DNA from: Chrysomallon squamiferum
Taxonomy: Eukaryota > Mollusca > Gastropoda > Neomphalida > Peltospiridae
Direction: 5' to 3'
DNA length: 42,500 bases
Assembly (NCBI GenBank): GCA_012295275.1
Contig: CM022674.1
Coordinates: 4,486,436-4,528,935, forward strand
The position numbers were made by a program, and so were the translations under genes. How positions within the stretch are numbered: position 1 is the stretch's first letter; each line of letters starts with the position of its first letter. The notes under the pieces were generated by a model that was given only the letters and a program-made list of their open reading frames with translations, was not told the origin of the DNA and searched no databases. Below, piece after piece: positions 12,300-27,917 of the stretch.

Positions 12300-12650
12300 A
12301 ATGAAGAATGTATGTATGTATTAAGGAAAGAATGTATGTGTTTAGTTATGTATGTATATCATGAATCTAGTCTAACAATAAATAACTGCATATCGAAATC
12401 TGTTCTTTCACAGACGTTAACATGTATGCTGTTAAAATACCAGCTAGTGGCAAATACAAAACAACTAAATGTGCAGATATAAGATACAGAATCTTCTTAG
12501 ACATACGCGATGGAGAAACTTTAATGATAACGTTTCAACTGGATATGGATGAGATAACTCTGGTAATTAATTTCATTTCCTGTTTAAGAAAACCAACAAA
12601 AAAAAAAAATAAATAAAAAAGAAAATCCTAGTTATTTTTGTTATAGTTGC

Positions 12651-12702
<52 letters not shown>

Positions 12703-13200
12703 TCAACAACAAACAACAAAATGTTTTAATAAATAGAAGTATGAATATTATGATGATTGGAAGAGAAAACATACTCTATGTAAATATTTAAATAATGAAC
12801 TTTATTATGTGCATATAAAAATATCAGGAAGTATTAAAAGTATTAACAAAGCTTATGACGGAATTTGTACAAAAACGACATAAATCAAGCCATATAGAAT
12901 ACATTTAAATATTAAACATGCATATATAAATCAATTCGAATGTTTTATTGTAGTAATAATTATATTTACCATACAGTATGGTTTATTCATGTATTTATTT
13001 ATTTGTTTGTTTGTGTATTTATTTATTTAGAATATATATATATATTATCTTTGTTATTTGTTGTGTTCATGCTAACATATTTTTAGTATAGACGTCTATT
13101 TGTTTGTTTAAATATTCATTTTGTTGTTGTTATTATTATTATTGCTATTATTATTGTTGTTGTTGTTGTTGCTGTTGTTGTTATAATATTCTTTAGTAAA
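11992..13200 (+). repeat. Inverted partial duplicate of copy 3 region (intron 2, exon 3, 3' flank)
   Basis: 11992-12562 matches the reverse complement of about 8430-9010 (intron 2 and exon 3 of copy 3). From about 12730 to 13200 it matches the reverse complement of about 6620-5940. The roughly 1.8 kb in between, with exons 4 and 5, is absent from this copy. (AAT)n at 12656-12700 sits at the same place as in intron 3 of other copies. Confidence 0.75.
12414..12562 (+). pseudogene. Copy 4: lone exon 3
   Basis: After a TTTCACAG acceptor the exon encodes MYAVKIPASGKYKTTKCADI and then a DMDE motif close to the end, nearly identical to exon 3 of copy 3. Relative to copy 3 it lacks one codon, and one more base is lost near the end. 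The exon therefore finishes in phase 0 at GTAATT instead of phase 1 at GTAAGT. No exon 1, 2, 4 or 5 lies in the right order around it. It is a stranded duplicate, not a working gene. Confidence 0.8.
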
Positions 13201-13353
13201 CTATTATTTATTTTTATTATATTTTTTTGTACACATTTTCTGTATTCTGTTTTCTGTAGAAATATAATATTATGTCTGGATATGTAAACAGAATCATAAA
13301 ATAAAAATTAATTGACTTTAGCATAATGTGTTATATCATTGGATTATATGCCT

Positions 13354-13409
<56 letters not shown>

Positions 13410-13939
13410 TTTTAATTTGAAGTAATCGTTTGAAACTGAAGTCTGTTCAAGGTTTGTCACTATTTTTAACTAATTGTTTGATATTAGGTTATTATTAAGT
13501 TAATACTTATTTGTTATAAAGTCAAGAAATTTTGTTAATAAACTGAACTGTTTGCTTCAGTTCTTCTACTGCTTTTCTGTCAGTAATTCAACGTAACTGG
13601 ATGTCACTAATTTTACGTCCTTGCTTGATTCAAAGTTAAACTTCACTGTTTTCACCATATTTGACTGCATCAATGAGGTGTCTGTAGATTTATTCCGTCG
13701 TGATTCCGTCAGTGATTCTGATTCTGGAATTACTGTTTAAAATCAACATTTACTTTCATTTTTTTAGTTATTCACCTTTTATTTATTTGTTCATTTATTT
13801 ATTTACTAATCTCTGTGATGAAAATGTTCTTCATCTTTATTTCTGTAATAGCAGTACTAGTACTAATGCTGGTACTACTATTTCGACTACTATTACTATA
13901 ACATTACTACTACTACTACTACTACTACTAATAATAATG

Positions 13940-13982
<43 letters not shown>

Positions 13983-14396
13983 TAATAATAATAAAATAAA
14001 TAAATAAAATAAATAAATAAATAAATAAACAAACAAATACTCAAATGAACTAGGCTCAGCTATTTGGTTGTCAGTAGTTTGTTTGGCTATTGCTACAGAT
14101 TACCCCGAATATCATCCAAACAGTGATACGTGAGTTATATCTTTAGTGGACAGTTAATCATTTTATTTCTATGCGTCTGTTTGTGTGTGTTTCTCTGCCT
14201 ATCTGTTACTGCATTTGTGTGCGTCTGTTTGTGCGTGTTTCTCTGTGTATGACTGTGTGTTTGTGTCTATTGATTAATGTGTACGGCTAGATATAATATT
14301 CTTACTACTTATTGCAAGAAAGCAACGAAGAATCAGAGAATACATACTTCAGTGGAATTTTAATTTTGACGAATATGTGTTTCTATACAAAATAAG
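13201..14396. other. Intergenic, 3' of copy 5
   Basis: No gene recognised. Contains (ATTT)n at 13357-13410, an ACT/AAT/AAAT compound tract at 13900-14030, and a GTGTGTCT-rich piece at 14175-14270. Single-copy sequence at 13430-13740 has no family similarity. Confidence 0.5.
14359..14364 (-). terminator. Candidate poly(A) signal ATTAAA, copy 5
   Basis: ATTAAA, the common variant hexamer, 33 bp past the copy 5 stop codon on the minus strand. No AATAAA is nearer. Confidence 0.4.
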
Positions 14397-15890
14397 TTAA
14401 ATGTCCTTGGTACAACTTAGAGCTCCACCTGCTTGGCAAAAACATTTTTTTTTCCACCAAAACCAGCCATTATCGCTGACAGCTCCGGGTCTTTGACAGA
14501 TTCCTTTGACTGTGCAACCTGTTATTAATGAAGGAACAGAATCAATGAATGAGTGAATATTTAAACAACCCTAACAGAAAGAGAGACCAGCTATTGGGTG
14601 TCAGAAGTATAGAAATTAATAATTAAAAATTAAATAGTAAAACGGTCAAAAAAAAAAAAAAAAATAAAAAAAAAAATAAAAAAAAAAAATAAAATAAAAA
14701 AAATAAAAAAGAATTAAATGGAAAAAAAAAAAAAAAAAATTAAATAAATTAAAAAAATTAATAAAATAAAAATAAAAAAAATAAAATAAACTAGAATCGG
14801 AAACATCATGTGTCATCTTGTTTATCCATTCCAAAAAAAAAAAAAAAAAAAAAACGTTGAACGATTTGTCTTGACATCGTTCTTTAAACTTCGTTGAGTC
14901 AAAGAGGTTTGACGCAAGACAGTTCAGTTCTTTCTACAATACAAAATATATATATATATGAATATATATATATATGATTTTATATGGAAAAATCAAACTT
15001 GATGTTTAAAATTACGACATTTGCAAACCAAAGCAAACAAAGAATATCATATTTGATTATCCTGTAAATTTACTCAGTGAAAAGAATGGACAAAAGTGGT
15101 TATTGTCATCAAGTGTTACTTTAGTGGATTTTAAAAGTCAAAAAACACACAGTAAAAAAAAAAAAAAAAACAATTAGACAAAGGTAGCGAAAAATAAAAA
15201 AAATAAAAATCTAGCACAATCTTCGATGGTGTGATACATCAAGGTAGTAAAAAACAAAATATGAAGGTTTCCCAAAATGTCAGAGAAATCAGTGCTTCGA
15301 GGAAGAGAAACAAATAGAAAACACATTCTATTCCATCATATTGATAATTGTCTTATAGTGTCTAATTAATCAGTAGTTAGTGGGTGATCGGTAAATATTT
15401 ATTGCTGTCTCTCTGAGTGCCAAACATTTCTATAATTCATAACCTAATTATTATTATTTTTTTTTAATTATTATTATTATTATTTTTTATTTATTTTTAT
15501 TTTTTTTTTTATCACGTGAAGAAAGTAAGATATCTCAATACGATTGCAGAGACAGGTAATCTTACCTTCGTGCATTTTCACAAGATAGCCGGTGCTAGCA
15601 CAACGAAAATACGTGCATCCCCTTATGACGACGTTATTTACTTCGACGCAGGCGACAAAATTCTGAACTATACAAACTAAAGCTTAGGAAAAAGAAGAAA
15701 AGAAAACAAACAAGAGTCATTTTCAGCTTATCAAAACTAGAAAGAAAGCACTGACGTGGAACAGAAAATGAAGTCATCAATAAGTACAGAAGTAGTAAAA
15801 CATTCTTCTTCTTCTTCTTCTTCTTCTTCTTATTATTATTATTATTACTGTTATTATTATTATTATTACTGTTATTATTATTATTATTAC

Positions 15891-15969
<79 letters not shown>

Positions 15970-17030
15970 AATGATGACATTACTTACGAGATTTGTTCAC
16001 ATCTGTTTTAACAACCATGCTCAAACGTACCCTGTCCAGTATGTCTGGTTTTGTTACAGAGGCTACGAAATTAAACGTTCCACATTTAGTCTTTATATAT
16101 TTGCCCGTGGGAGGAATTCGAGTGCCATAGATCGTTACATCTGTGAAATAACTGATATTATGTTAGATTACTTTTAATTGTTTGTCTTCACTTATTTCAA
16201 CCACACGCTTCGGTTTCATTATGTAGATCACACATTTAGACTTGGTTAGTGTCTGTCAGATGCATTGACTTGATGATGATTATCTGCTATTCAGAATTAA
16301 TTCTGACCGTCAAATGTTTATAAATTGATACCAGTGATGAATTAAGAGCTGATAAAGACTGACATATGTTTGGACTCGACGTCTTTTTCAGCGATTAAAA
16401 CGTGATGATGTCTCTCAGTTCTGACAATCAATTGCATTTATTGCCTTTTGAAACTTCATTACCTTCACTGGTATAATTTTTTTTTTTTATTATTTTTTTT
16501 TTTTTTTTTTATAGTTTCTTTAATTATGCTTTGTTTATTAATTTAATAAATGTATTTATTTATTTTTTTTTTTTTTTTTTTTATTTAGCATCCACAGAGA
16601 AATATTTCAAGAAAATACTTACAGGACTTTTCAGTATTAGGAATGAGGCCGTCAGGTTGACAACAGAAAGAAGTCTTACCACTAAAGAAAGTGTAGCTGA
16701 TGCATTCATTTACTTTGTACTTGCCAGCGTCTGTTTCACACATTCCGCTATCGCCATTGTAAACAGCTTTAAAAACTGAAATGAATGCAAGTAGGTAGGT
16801 CTGCGTTAACATGTATGTGTGTATGTGTTTGTATCTCTCACGTTCTGACAACAAAAATAAGAACATAAGAATAGAAACCAAACAAACGTTAAATGAAAAA
16901 ATATATAAATAAAGTAAATAAATAAGTAAAAAAATGAAAATATGTTTTAAACGTTTGAAAAGCAGCCACAAAACGTGACCTTCTCCCTTTCATTTCACTC
17001 GCAGTTTAATTATTTTACTTCAAGTTTTCA

Positions 17031-17105
<75 letters not shown>

Positions 17106-17255
17106 TTTTTCTAGTGTATTTTAATTTTTCATATAAATATCTAATTTTATTCAACAAGCATAAAGAGACTGACTTTCGTTGTTAGCAGCAATCTGAAGCA
17201 ACATCACGTGCTCGAATGATGACGTCACCAGCAGGAGTAATGCTAGTGGAAACAT
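14397..17255 (-). CDS. Copy 5: secreted cysteine-rich family protein, five exons, 14 cysteines
   Basis: Exons on the minus strand are 17255-17174, 16775-16623, 16140-15988, 15682-15566 and 14518-14397 (TAA). All four introns are GT-AG and phase 1. The product is 208 residues. The signal peptide MFPLALLLLVTSSF opens exon 1. Exon 2 (29-78) has C40 and C66 in the family positions plus two extra cysteines, C52 and C65; the motif FCCQPDG is unique to this copy, and the usual TEWG is replaced by TDAG. Exon 3 has YGTRIPPTGK and C98; exon 4 has C133, C141, C152 and C157 (FRC); exon 5 has C170, C176, GWFWW, CFC (194, 196) and C204. Intact, with no stop or splice defect. A TGACGTCA lies 156 bp upstream. 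Secretion is inferred; the function is unknown. Confidence 0.85.
14645..14855. repeat. A-rich low-complexity tract in intron 4 of copy 5
   Basis: Runs of A broken by TAAA and TTAA, about 210 bp. It explains any long phenylalanine-rich open frame on the minus strand. Confidence 0.9.
15805..15968 (-). repeat. (AAT)n(AAG)n microsatellite in intron 3 of copy 5
   Basis: On the plus strand (TTC)n passes into (TTA)n with three CTG interruptions. It begins about 20 bp inside the intron 3 donor on the coding strand. All copies whose intron 3 can be seen carry (AAT)n on the coding strand at this place. Confidence 0.9.
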
Positions 17256-17410
17256 CTTGAATGGCTGAAAGCGTCAAACCAAAAAAGAGATTAATAATGT
17301 TTTTCATTAATAATAAGGTATATTAATTAAATGTAACTAAAAATTTTGAAAGGAAAAAATATAAGAATAGTATCACATACATTAGTAATTATGTCATGTT
17401 TTTAAAATGT

Positions 17411-17418
17411 TGACGTCA
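17411..17418. promoter_or_regulatory. CRE-like palindrome TGACGTCA upstream of copy 5
   Basis: Exact palindrome 156 bp before the copy 5 ATG. Same 8-mer and similar distance as in copies 6 and 10. CREB/ATF binding is a proposal based on the known consensus. Confidence 0.55.
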
Positions 17419-17419
17419 T

Positions 17420-17989
17420 TGAGAGATAACAAAGATATTATTTTTATATTTGTAACAATATATAACAATAAAAATATTAATACTGTGAACAAAAAAAAAC
17501 TAAATAAATAAACAAACAAAAACAAAATATAATTTAAAAAAAGAAAAGTAAAAGTCAGTATTAAGTAAAAATATTAATGTCATTAGAAAGAAGTAACCAG
17601 TAAAAATATTAATAAAATGCAAGTGGGAAACCGTATTGTCATGAATCTGTTTTATTGGTAGTAAGGTAGCAAACAAAGGTATTAAATTTATTATGAACAT
17701 GCACAAAGTAAAAATGTTAATTCTAGTAAAACTATCTAACAGATAAATTGAAATAAGCAGCAAGGTAACAAGCAACTAAATTAATACTAGTACAAAAATG
17801 TATAATGAGTAAATGTAATACTAGTAAAAACATGTAACAAGAAAAAACTAATATCAGTAGTAAGATAAACAAGTAAGAATAAAAAATATTAGTAAAAATA
17901 TAGACAAAGTAAACATTTTTATACTGGTGAAATCATGGCAGAAAAAAACCAAGAAGAAATATTAATGCCTCAACAAAATGTAAGAAACA

Positions 17990-18046
<57 letters not shown>

Positions 18047-18383
18047 CATAATAATAATAATCATAATCATAATAATATTGAATTTTTGATAATGATGATG
18101 ATGATGACGATAATAATAACAATAATATAAAAACAACGAAAACAATAATATCAAAACCTGTTAAAGAATATCAGAAATCGAGAACCTCACAGGGAACAAA
18201 TATTTTCACTGGTTTAATACTGTTTATGAAAATATATGACTACTGCGATTTATCAAAACAGAGTACGTATTAAAACCGCACCCCTTTGTCATGTTATGTA
18301 TTCGCACAAACAAACAAAAGCTAAACAATAGTAACATTTGGGAACAAGCTATATTCATGACAGTTCTGAAATTGTGTCTCATA

Positions 18384-18419
<36 letters not shown>

Positions 18420-18600
18420 CAAAAACAAGAACAGTAACAACAATACCAACAGCAACAACAACAGTAATAAATTAATCAATAAAAAACGAACAAAAACGAG
18501 ACTGAGTTTTAAAAAAAATGTTTAAAAACGGTGACTTCTGAGCATTGATATTAAAATTCTGTCAGTAAATTACACTCATCTGACATTTTCGTTAAAACAA
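17420..18600. other. Intergenic upstream of copy 5
   Basis: Degenerate repeats of the form AGTAAAAATATTAATACTAG at 17460-17900, (AAT)n at 17990-18130 and 18386-18418. Similar AGTAAACATGTAACAAG repeats lie upstream of copy 6 (24840-25020) and, reversed, of copy 10 (35390-35760). No gene seen. Confidence 0.6.
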
Positions 18601-18616
18601 GGTAACATACATGCAG

Positions 18617-18807
<191 letters not shown>

Positions 18808-18929
18808 AAACATATACGCTAAAATACTGAATCTGTAATGACTGGAAAATGCCTGCTTGACATCTGAAGTAGATAAACTGACAGTAATGTATTACGTAAT
18901 ATCTGCTTGTCACTAGCATCAGCTAGTTT

Positions 18930-19890
18930 CTGTGTAAAGGTTGAGAGACTAGGTTCTGTTAGATTGCTGTTACTAGGGATGCCTGCTTGAATCTATATTC
19001 CCTGTGGTGCTGTTAGTAGATTAACAAATGTTTGCTTTTAGATTCAGCTTCTTGCCATTAGTTTAACCTACTCACCTATTACCCTGACACTAGGTTGATT
19101 TACAAGCCTGACAATAGGCTCAGATACTTACACTGAGACTAGGTTCAGTTACTACCAACACACTAAGTTCAGTTACTAGCTTGACACAAGGTTCAGCAAC
19201 TAGCCTAACACTAGGTTTAGTTACTAGATTAACACTAGGTTCGGCTTCTGGCATGATGCTAAATTCTTCCCTTCTAGCCTTAGCTTGATATTAAAGATTC
19301 ACTGTGTTCAATTACCAGCCTGATACTAAATCCACCTACTTCCCTGTCACTATGTTCAGTTACTAGCCTGATGCTAAATTAAACTGCAAGGATGACACTG
19401 TGTTCAGTTACTAGCCTGATACTAAATCCACCTACTTCCCTGTCACTGTGTTCAGTTACAAGCCTGATACTAAATCCAGCTACTTCCCTGTCACTGTGTT
19501 CAGTTACAAGCCTGACACTAAATCCAGCTACTTCCCTGTCACTATGTTCAGTTACTAGCCTGATGCTAAATTAAACTGCAAGGATGACCCTGGGTTTATC
19601 TACTAGTCTGACACTAGATTCAGCTACTAGCATGACACTAGATTCCAGCTTCTTCCCTGTCACTGTGTTCAGTTACTAGCTTGATACTAAATTCAACTAC
19701 TTCCCTGTCACTGTGTTCAGTTACTAGCGTGATACTAAATTAGACTACTTCCCTGTCACTGTGTTCAGTTACTAGCCTGCTACTAAATTCAACTACTTCC
19801 CTGACACTGTGTTCAGTTACTAGCCTGATACTATTTCAGTTACTAGCCTGATACTAAATTCAGCTACTAGCCTGACACTGATTTCTTAGA
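18930..19890. repeat. Minisatellite array, 24- and 48-bp units
   Basis: Units of about 24 bp (GTTCAGTTACTAGCCTGACA CTAG) on the left grade into a 48-bp higher-order unit, TTCAGTTACTAGCCTGATAC followed by TAAATCCACCTACTTCCCTGTCACTGTG, repeated about eleven times from 19290 to 19830. The related array at 39800-40450 is in the opposite orientation. Short open frames here are translations of the unit. Confidence 0.85.
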
Positions 19891-19899
19891 TACAAAAGT

Positions 19900-20980
19900 C
19901 TACTTGTCACTTTCATTTCATTATGCTGGATACATCGGAATGTTATGCTTTAGTTTCAACGTGCGTGTATGTGCGTTTGTCTGTCTGTGCATGCGTCCGC
20001 ATGTAAACAAAAACCTTATGTATTGTACATGTTTAGTTCGGATTGATATGATATTCTTAAAATATCCATAAACCAGTATGTACGAAATAATTATACCCTT
20101 CATTTCAATTTCAAATTCAATTTTTTTTATTTTTTTATTTTTTATTAGCTACTTATTTCTCTATATAGTATACACTGTATCTTCTTGTGAAAAAAACCCA
20201 GTAAATAAATAAATAAATAATAAATAAATGAAACAATTCGCCACCAAAAGCATCGATCAATGACTGAAATGTAAATCTACTGGTTTTGTCAGCTATAGTG
20301 AACATAATAGGCAATACAGCTAACAAATGAATGAAATAAATAAAACAATAAATAAATAAAACTAAAAGGAGATATTGAATTGGATCTCGTAATGGTGTTA
20401 ATTTATTTGTAGCCTCTAAGAATATTATAGAAAAAAAAATTCAAAAAAATATAAAATTCAAAAAATAAATAAATAATGAAAGCAAAAAAGGTAAAATTTG
20501 CATACAAGAAATATTGAAATATTTGACAGCGAGTGTGATAGATAACCAAGACCGAATATCTCAAACTGCATACAAGTCAAGTGGTTAACAGACATTAAGA
20601 AGTATAAACAAGTCATAAAGAAATCCACTTCCCACACTTGAAACTGTTAATTCTATTTCTTTCTCTCGTTCTCTCACTCGATGTGTGAGCGATTATATAT
20701 ATGCTTATTTTTTTATGTTTGTGTCCTTGAATATATATTATTTAGTTAAATTAGAATATTTTGAAACATTATTAACATATTCATAATACAGTTTGTGAAA
20801 TAAAAGCAAAAACAATTAAAAAATAGTTTTCAAAATATGAATAATGAAAAACACAGATGCTAGGTACATTTTTAAAAACAGTCACTTTGCATAACTGTAA
20901 TAAAATGGAAATATCTGGAAATTCATATCATTATTTAATATTACGCTATAATACACCGTCCTAAAAGTAATTGAGGATAT
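19900..20980. other. Intergenic between minisatellite and 3' flank of copy 6
   Basis: AT-rich with AAAT repeats near 20205-20230 and 20330-20480. 20560-20760 is shared with 1780-1960. No gene seen. Confidence 0.55.
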
Positions 20981-20984
20981 CCTG

Positions 20985-21397
20985 AGCTTATTATAAACAG
21001 ATATACTTTACACCCACATATTTTGTACACATACACCTAACACGCATATTTATAAGGTTCTATAATCGGAACAAATATTTATGTAGATATACCAAACACA
21101 CAGAAATACATTATTTTCTTCATTACAGTTATATTTTTAACGAATATGCAGTTTAGTTGAAAAAAAATACATTATGTCATTAATTACAATTCGATTTTTG
21201 ACAAATATGTAGTTCATTTCTAAAACTACATTATGTCCATCGGTATAATTTTTATTTTATCGAATATAAAATACATTTTGACATTCATAACAATTTTATT
21301 TTGATCGAATATGTAGTTTAGTTTTAAAAATACATTATGGCATTCATTACAATTTTATTTTTTACTGAATATGTGGTTTACTGCGACATGAACTGAA
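20985..21397 (-). repeat. 3'-flank tandem units of copy 6, each with AATAAA
   Basis: A ~27-bp ATATTTATACAGATATACC-type repeat (20985-21100) is followed by about four diverged ~65-bp units of the form CGAATATGTAGTTTAGTTTT AAAAATACATTATG...TTTTATTTTT. On the coding (minus) strand each unit contains AATAAA or a near match. The first unit starts at the stop codon. Copies of these units lie at 26110-26170, 26515-26600, 27050-27420 and, inverted, 11160-11310. Confidence 0.75.
21354..21359 (-). terminator. Candidate poly(A) signal AATAAA, copy 6
   Basis: AATAAA on the minus strand, 39 bp past the copy 6 stop; further AATAAA-like hexamers follow in the tandem units. Confidence 0.5.
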
Positions 21398-24642
<3,245 letters not shown>

Positions 24643-24817
24643 TTTTTGTATTTCTGAAAACTTCCAATCAAAACGATTAACAACAGAGGTCAGTTTTACA
24701 ATAGACATTAATAACATACTACTAAAAATGTTTAAAAAAAGAAGTAAGAAAGAGAAAGCCGAATATGGAAGCCAGTAGTAGCTATAGCAACTATAGCAGA
24801 TAAGTATAGTAAGATAA

Positions 24818-24825
24818 TGACGTCA
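24818..24825. promoter_or_regulatory. CRE-like palindrome TGACGTCA upstream of copy 6
   Basis: Exact palindrome 176 bp before the copy 6 ATG. GTTGCTATAG lies 27 bp closer to the gene (24782-24791, minus strand); copy 10 has CRE and GTTGCTATGG at nearly the same spacing (31 bp). Confidence 0.55.
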
Positions 24826-24839
24826 GCGAGATATAAGAA

Positions 24840-25055
24840 CAAATCCTGTTAATATTTGTGTTAACATGCAACAACAAAAAAATGTAATTATTAGTAGAAA
24901 CAGGTAGCAAGAAAGATATTAATTCTACTAGAAACATTTATAAACAAATATGTACATGTAGCAAGCAAAAACATGTATAACAATATCAATACTGGTAGAA
25001 ATATGTAGTAAGTAAACATATTAAATTTAGTAAAAGAACGTTATAGTAGTAGCAA

Positions 25056-25126
<71 letters not shown>

Positions 25127-25715
25127 TTGTGATAACAACAACAGCAGCAACAACAACAATAACAATAAAAATGAAGATAATGATAATGATGATTATGATA
25201 TAATGAAACCTGTAGTAAATTAGAGCTATCGATAGTATGAAAAAATAGAACAGGATAAATCTTACGTTTAACAAATGTTTTCACGGCTTTAAAATAGAAT
25301 TTGTGATAATATTCTAACACCGAGCATAATGTTGTAAAATTACAGATATGAAAATGTGCTGAAGTATTAAAAGTGAAATACATAGTTAAATGAGAAAATG
25401 GATGTGTAAATGACACATCGAGGAAGATGTTCAGAATAAATTTAAATAAATTACACTGAGCATACAAGTGTGCATGTGTTTATATATGGCTGTCTGTCTA
25501 TAGGAATGCAAGTCTGTGTATATATGTATATATTTATATATGTTTTGAATGTGTTTGTGGTTGTGATATATATATAAACATAAATTTGTGTGTCTGTGAG
25601 TTCTGTGTATATTTTTATCACATAATGTATATATATAGTTGAGTTGTTGATTATATCGTGACCATAATAAATTCAGAGTCCCAGTAAGCACATATTTAAA
25701 CCTGAATTATCATTA
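24840..25715. other. Intergenic upstream of copy 6
   Basis: AACATGTAGCAAG-type degenerate repeats to 25020, (AAT)n at 25055-25122, AAC/AGC repeats to 25170, then AT-rich unassigned sequence with TG/TA repeats at 25470-25640. No gene seen. Confidence 0.55.
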
Positions 25716-25845
25716 TATAGACAGTGCTTGGTAGTTACCTATATGTCGACAGATACGAAGAAATGAGAACCACTTAAATATAAGCCAAAACAAAGGACAT
25801 CTAATGTGTTAAATGTGTTTGTTTCTTCTTCTTCTTCTTCTTCTT

Positions 25846-25914
<69 letters not shown>

Positions 25915-26110
25915 CTGTAATTAACGTTACAGATTTAATAATAATCACACTAGTGTATATTAAAACATGATGTCGTGGTTACTGGTTGGTTGGTCAAATA
26001 TTATTTTGTGGAATGAGTCCTCAGCGGTGACTGTTAAATCTGGTGTAGACGTACACATGCATTGTAGCTGAGAAACCTAAACTCTGGCAGCTGGAAAAGG
26101 AATCTGTAGT
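25716..26110 (-). repeat. Direct duplicate of intron 4 of copy 6
   Basis: Matches about 21625-22080 in the same orientation: CAGTGCTTGGTAGTYACCTA, the (TTC)n(TTA)n tract, AATTAACGTTACAGATTTAA, TGAGTCCTCAGCGGTGACTG and the GTGTAGACGTACACA block. It contains no exon. Confidence 0.8.
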
Positions 26111-26189
26111 TTAGTTTCTAAAATGCATTATATCATCTAGCACAGTTATATTTTTTTCTGAATATGTGGTGTAGTGCGATACAAATATA

Positions 26190-26369
26190 GATTGAAGAAG
26201 GCAACCCTAGTAACAGCACTCTAACAGAACCTAGTCTCTGAACCTTTAAACAGAAACTAGCTGATGCTAGTGACAAGCAGGTGTTACGTATTACTGACAG
26301 TTTATCTACTTCAGATGTAAACCGTTTTCCAGTCATTATTACAGATTCAATATTTTAGCGTATATGTTT

Positions 26370-26456
<87 letters not shown>
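26190..26456. repeat. (CT)n cassette, inverted duplicate of 18624-18990
   Basis: AACAGAACCTAGTCTCTGAA, GATGCTAGTGACAAGCAGGT and TATATGTTTGGTCTCTCTCT occur here and, reverse-complemented, at 18800-18990. A third version without the CT tract lies at about 40520-40660. The CT tract is 26371-26456. Confidence 0.8.
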
Positions 26457-26458
<2 letters not shown>

Positions 26459-27050
26459 TTTATGTTATATATATATAAATATATATATATATATTTTATA
26501 AATTGTTTTGTTATTAATGAGTCTGTAATTTAGTGTTTAAAATACATTATATCATCCGTTACAGTTTTATTTTTACTGAATATGTGGTTTAGTGCGACGG
26601 AAATTCAGTCCTATATTTTTATATGTCTGACCATAAAATTCTGATGGATATATGTAAATACATCTTTAGTGTTGTGTAGTGGGAGTATATATTATCTTAA
26701 CAAAGAAGTAGGTATACCATATTTATTTCTAGTAATCTTGGAGAAGAAGCGGAAGGTTTCATCATTTCTCTAGGTATACTTTTTGGTATGTGAGTATTTA
26801 ATATTAACAAAACAAAAAAACAACAACAACACATATTGTTATTTAAATGATGCTACTTTGGTAATGTGTCAGCTCTATCACTAATACAGATTCAGCAATT
26901 TGTTATTTATTAAACAGATTATACCCAACATACACATATTTATATAGATATATCCAACACACATAGTTTTGCATATACACCCAACATACATATTTGTACA
27001 GATATACTAAACACTCATATTTATATACCCAACACACAAAACTATATTAC
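26457..27050. repeat. 5' flank of copy 8, inverted duplicate of 10650-11320
   Basis: Contains the AATAAA-bearing ~65-bp units (26515-26600), the block AGTAGGTATACCATATTTAT and the ATATTTATACAGATATAC repeat (26920-27050), each with a reversed partner upstream of copy 3. Confidence 0.7.
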
Positions 27051-27737
27051 GTTCTTCATGATAATTTTAATTTTAAAAGAAAAGGACAGTTTGTTGAACA
27101 ATATATTATGTCCTTAGTCATAATTTTGTTTTTTCACATCTAATGTTGTTTAATTTTTAACGAATATGCAGCTTAGTTAAAATCTGCAATTTCTCCTTCA
27201 TTCCATTTATTTTTAATGAATATGTGGTTTAGTTTAAAAATACATGATCTTCTTAATTACATTTTATTATTTTACGAATATGTAGTTTGGCTAAACATAT
27301 TTTACATATTTCATAAATTGTTTTACTATTAATGAATATGCAGTTTAGTTTTAAAACTACGTTAAGATCTTAAATTACAATTTTGATTTTACCAAATATA
27401 TAATTTAGTGCGGCATAAACTGAATCATATATTTTGACATTTCCTTCTCCATTGTCTTAACAAACACATTTTTCTCCCCACCACAAACAACTACTTTTCT
27501 TCCTATATACAGGTTCCTTACAGTTATCACCCATTTTGCATCATGAAATAAAAGAAAGAGGATATTCAAATAGAAAAAAAAGATGTCACCTTGTGTTGTA
27601 TACAGTGCTTGGTAATTATTTATATGTCGGTGGATACGAAGAAATATGAGCGAAAAGAAAGGATCTCTAATGTGTTATTATTTTTTAACTATTATGATTA
27701 TTATGGTTATTATTATTATTATTATTATTATATTATT

Positions 27738-27773
<36 letters not shown>

Positions 27774-27780
27774 TAGTCAA
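27050..27780 (-). repeat. Fragment of a copy-6-like 3' end inserted in the 5' flank of copy 8
   Basis: Follows 21110-21780 in the same orientation: AATAAA units, exon 5, then the exon-proximal part of intron 4 (GTCACCTTGTGTTGTA, CAGTGCTTGGTAATTATTTA). It ends in an (ATT)n and long T run (27730-27772). Copy 3's matching 5' flank lacks it, so it was inserted after copies 3 and 8 separated or was lost from copy 3. Confidence 0.7.
27425..27542 (-). pseudogene. Copy 7: dead lone exon 5
   Basis: The minus strand reads CKMGDNC, then LWWGEKCVC, clearly copy 6 exon 5, followed at once by TAA where copy 6 has CAA. The acceptor CAG has become ATG. No other exon accompanies it. It is non-functional. Confidence 0.85.
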
Positions 27781-27917
27781 CTTAACATTTATTTACATCT
27801 ATAAGATCTGATCTCAGATTACTTTTCAAGCCAAGATATTTCTACCGGATACAGATATATATATATTACTGGTAGAATATTGAATAATTGGTGTATTAAG
27901 GTTGTTATCTGTTTCTA

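Noticed and set aside
18930-19890. CRISPR-like array of regular repeats
   Set aside because: Head-to-tail units without unique spacers, in an animal genome; it is a minisatellite.
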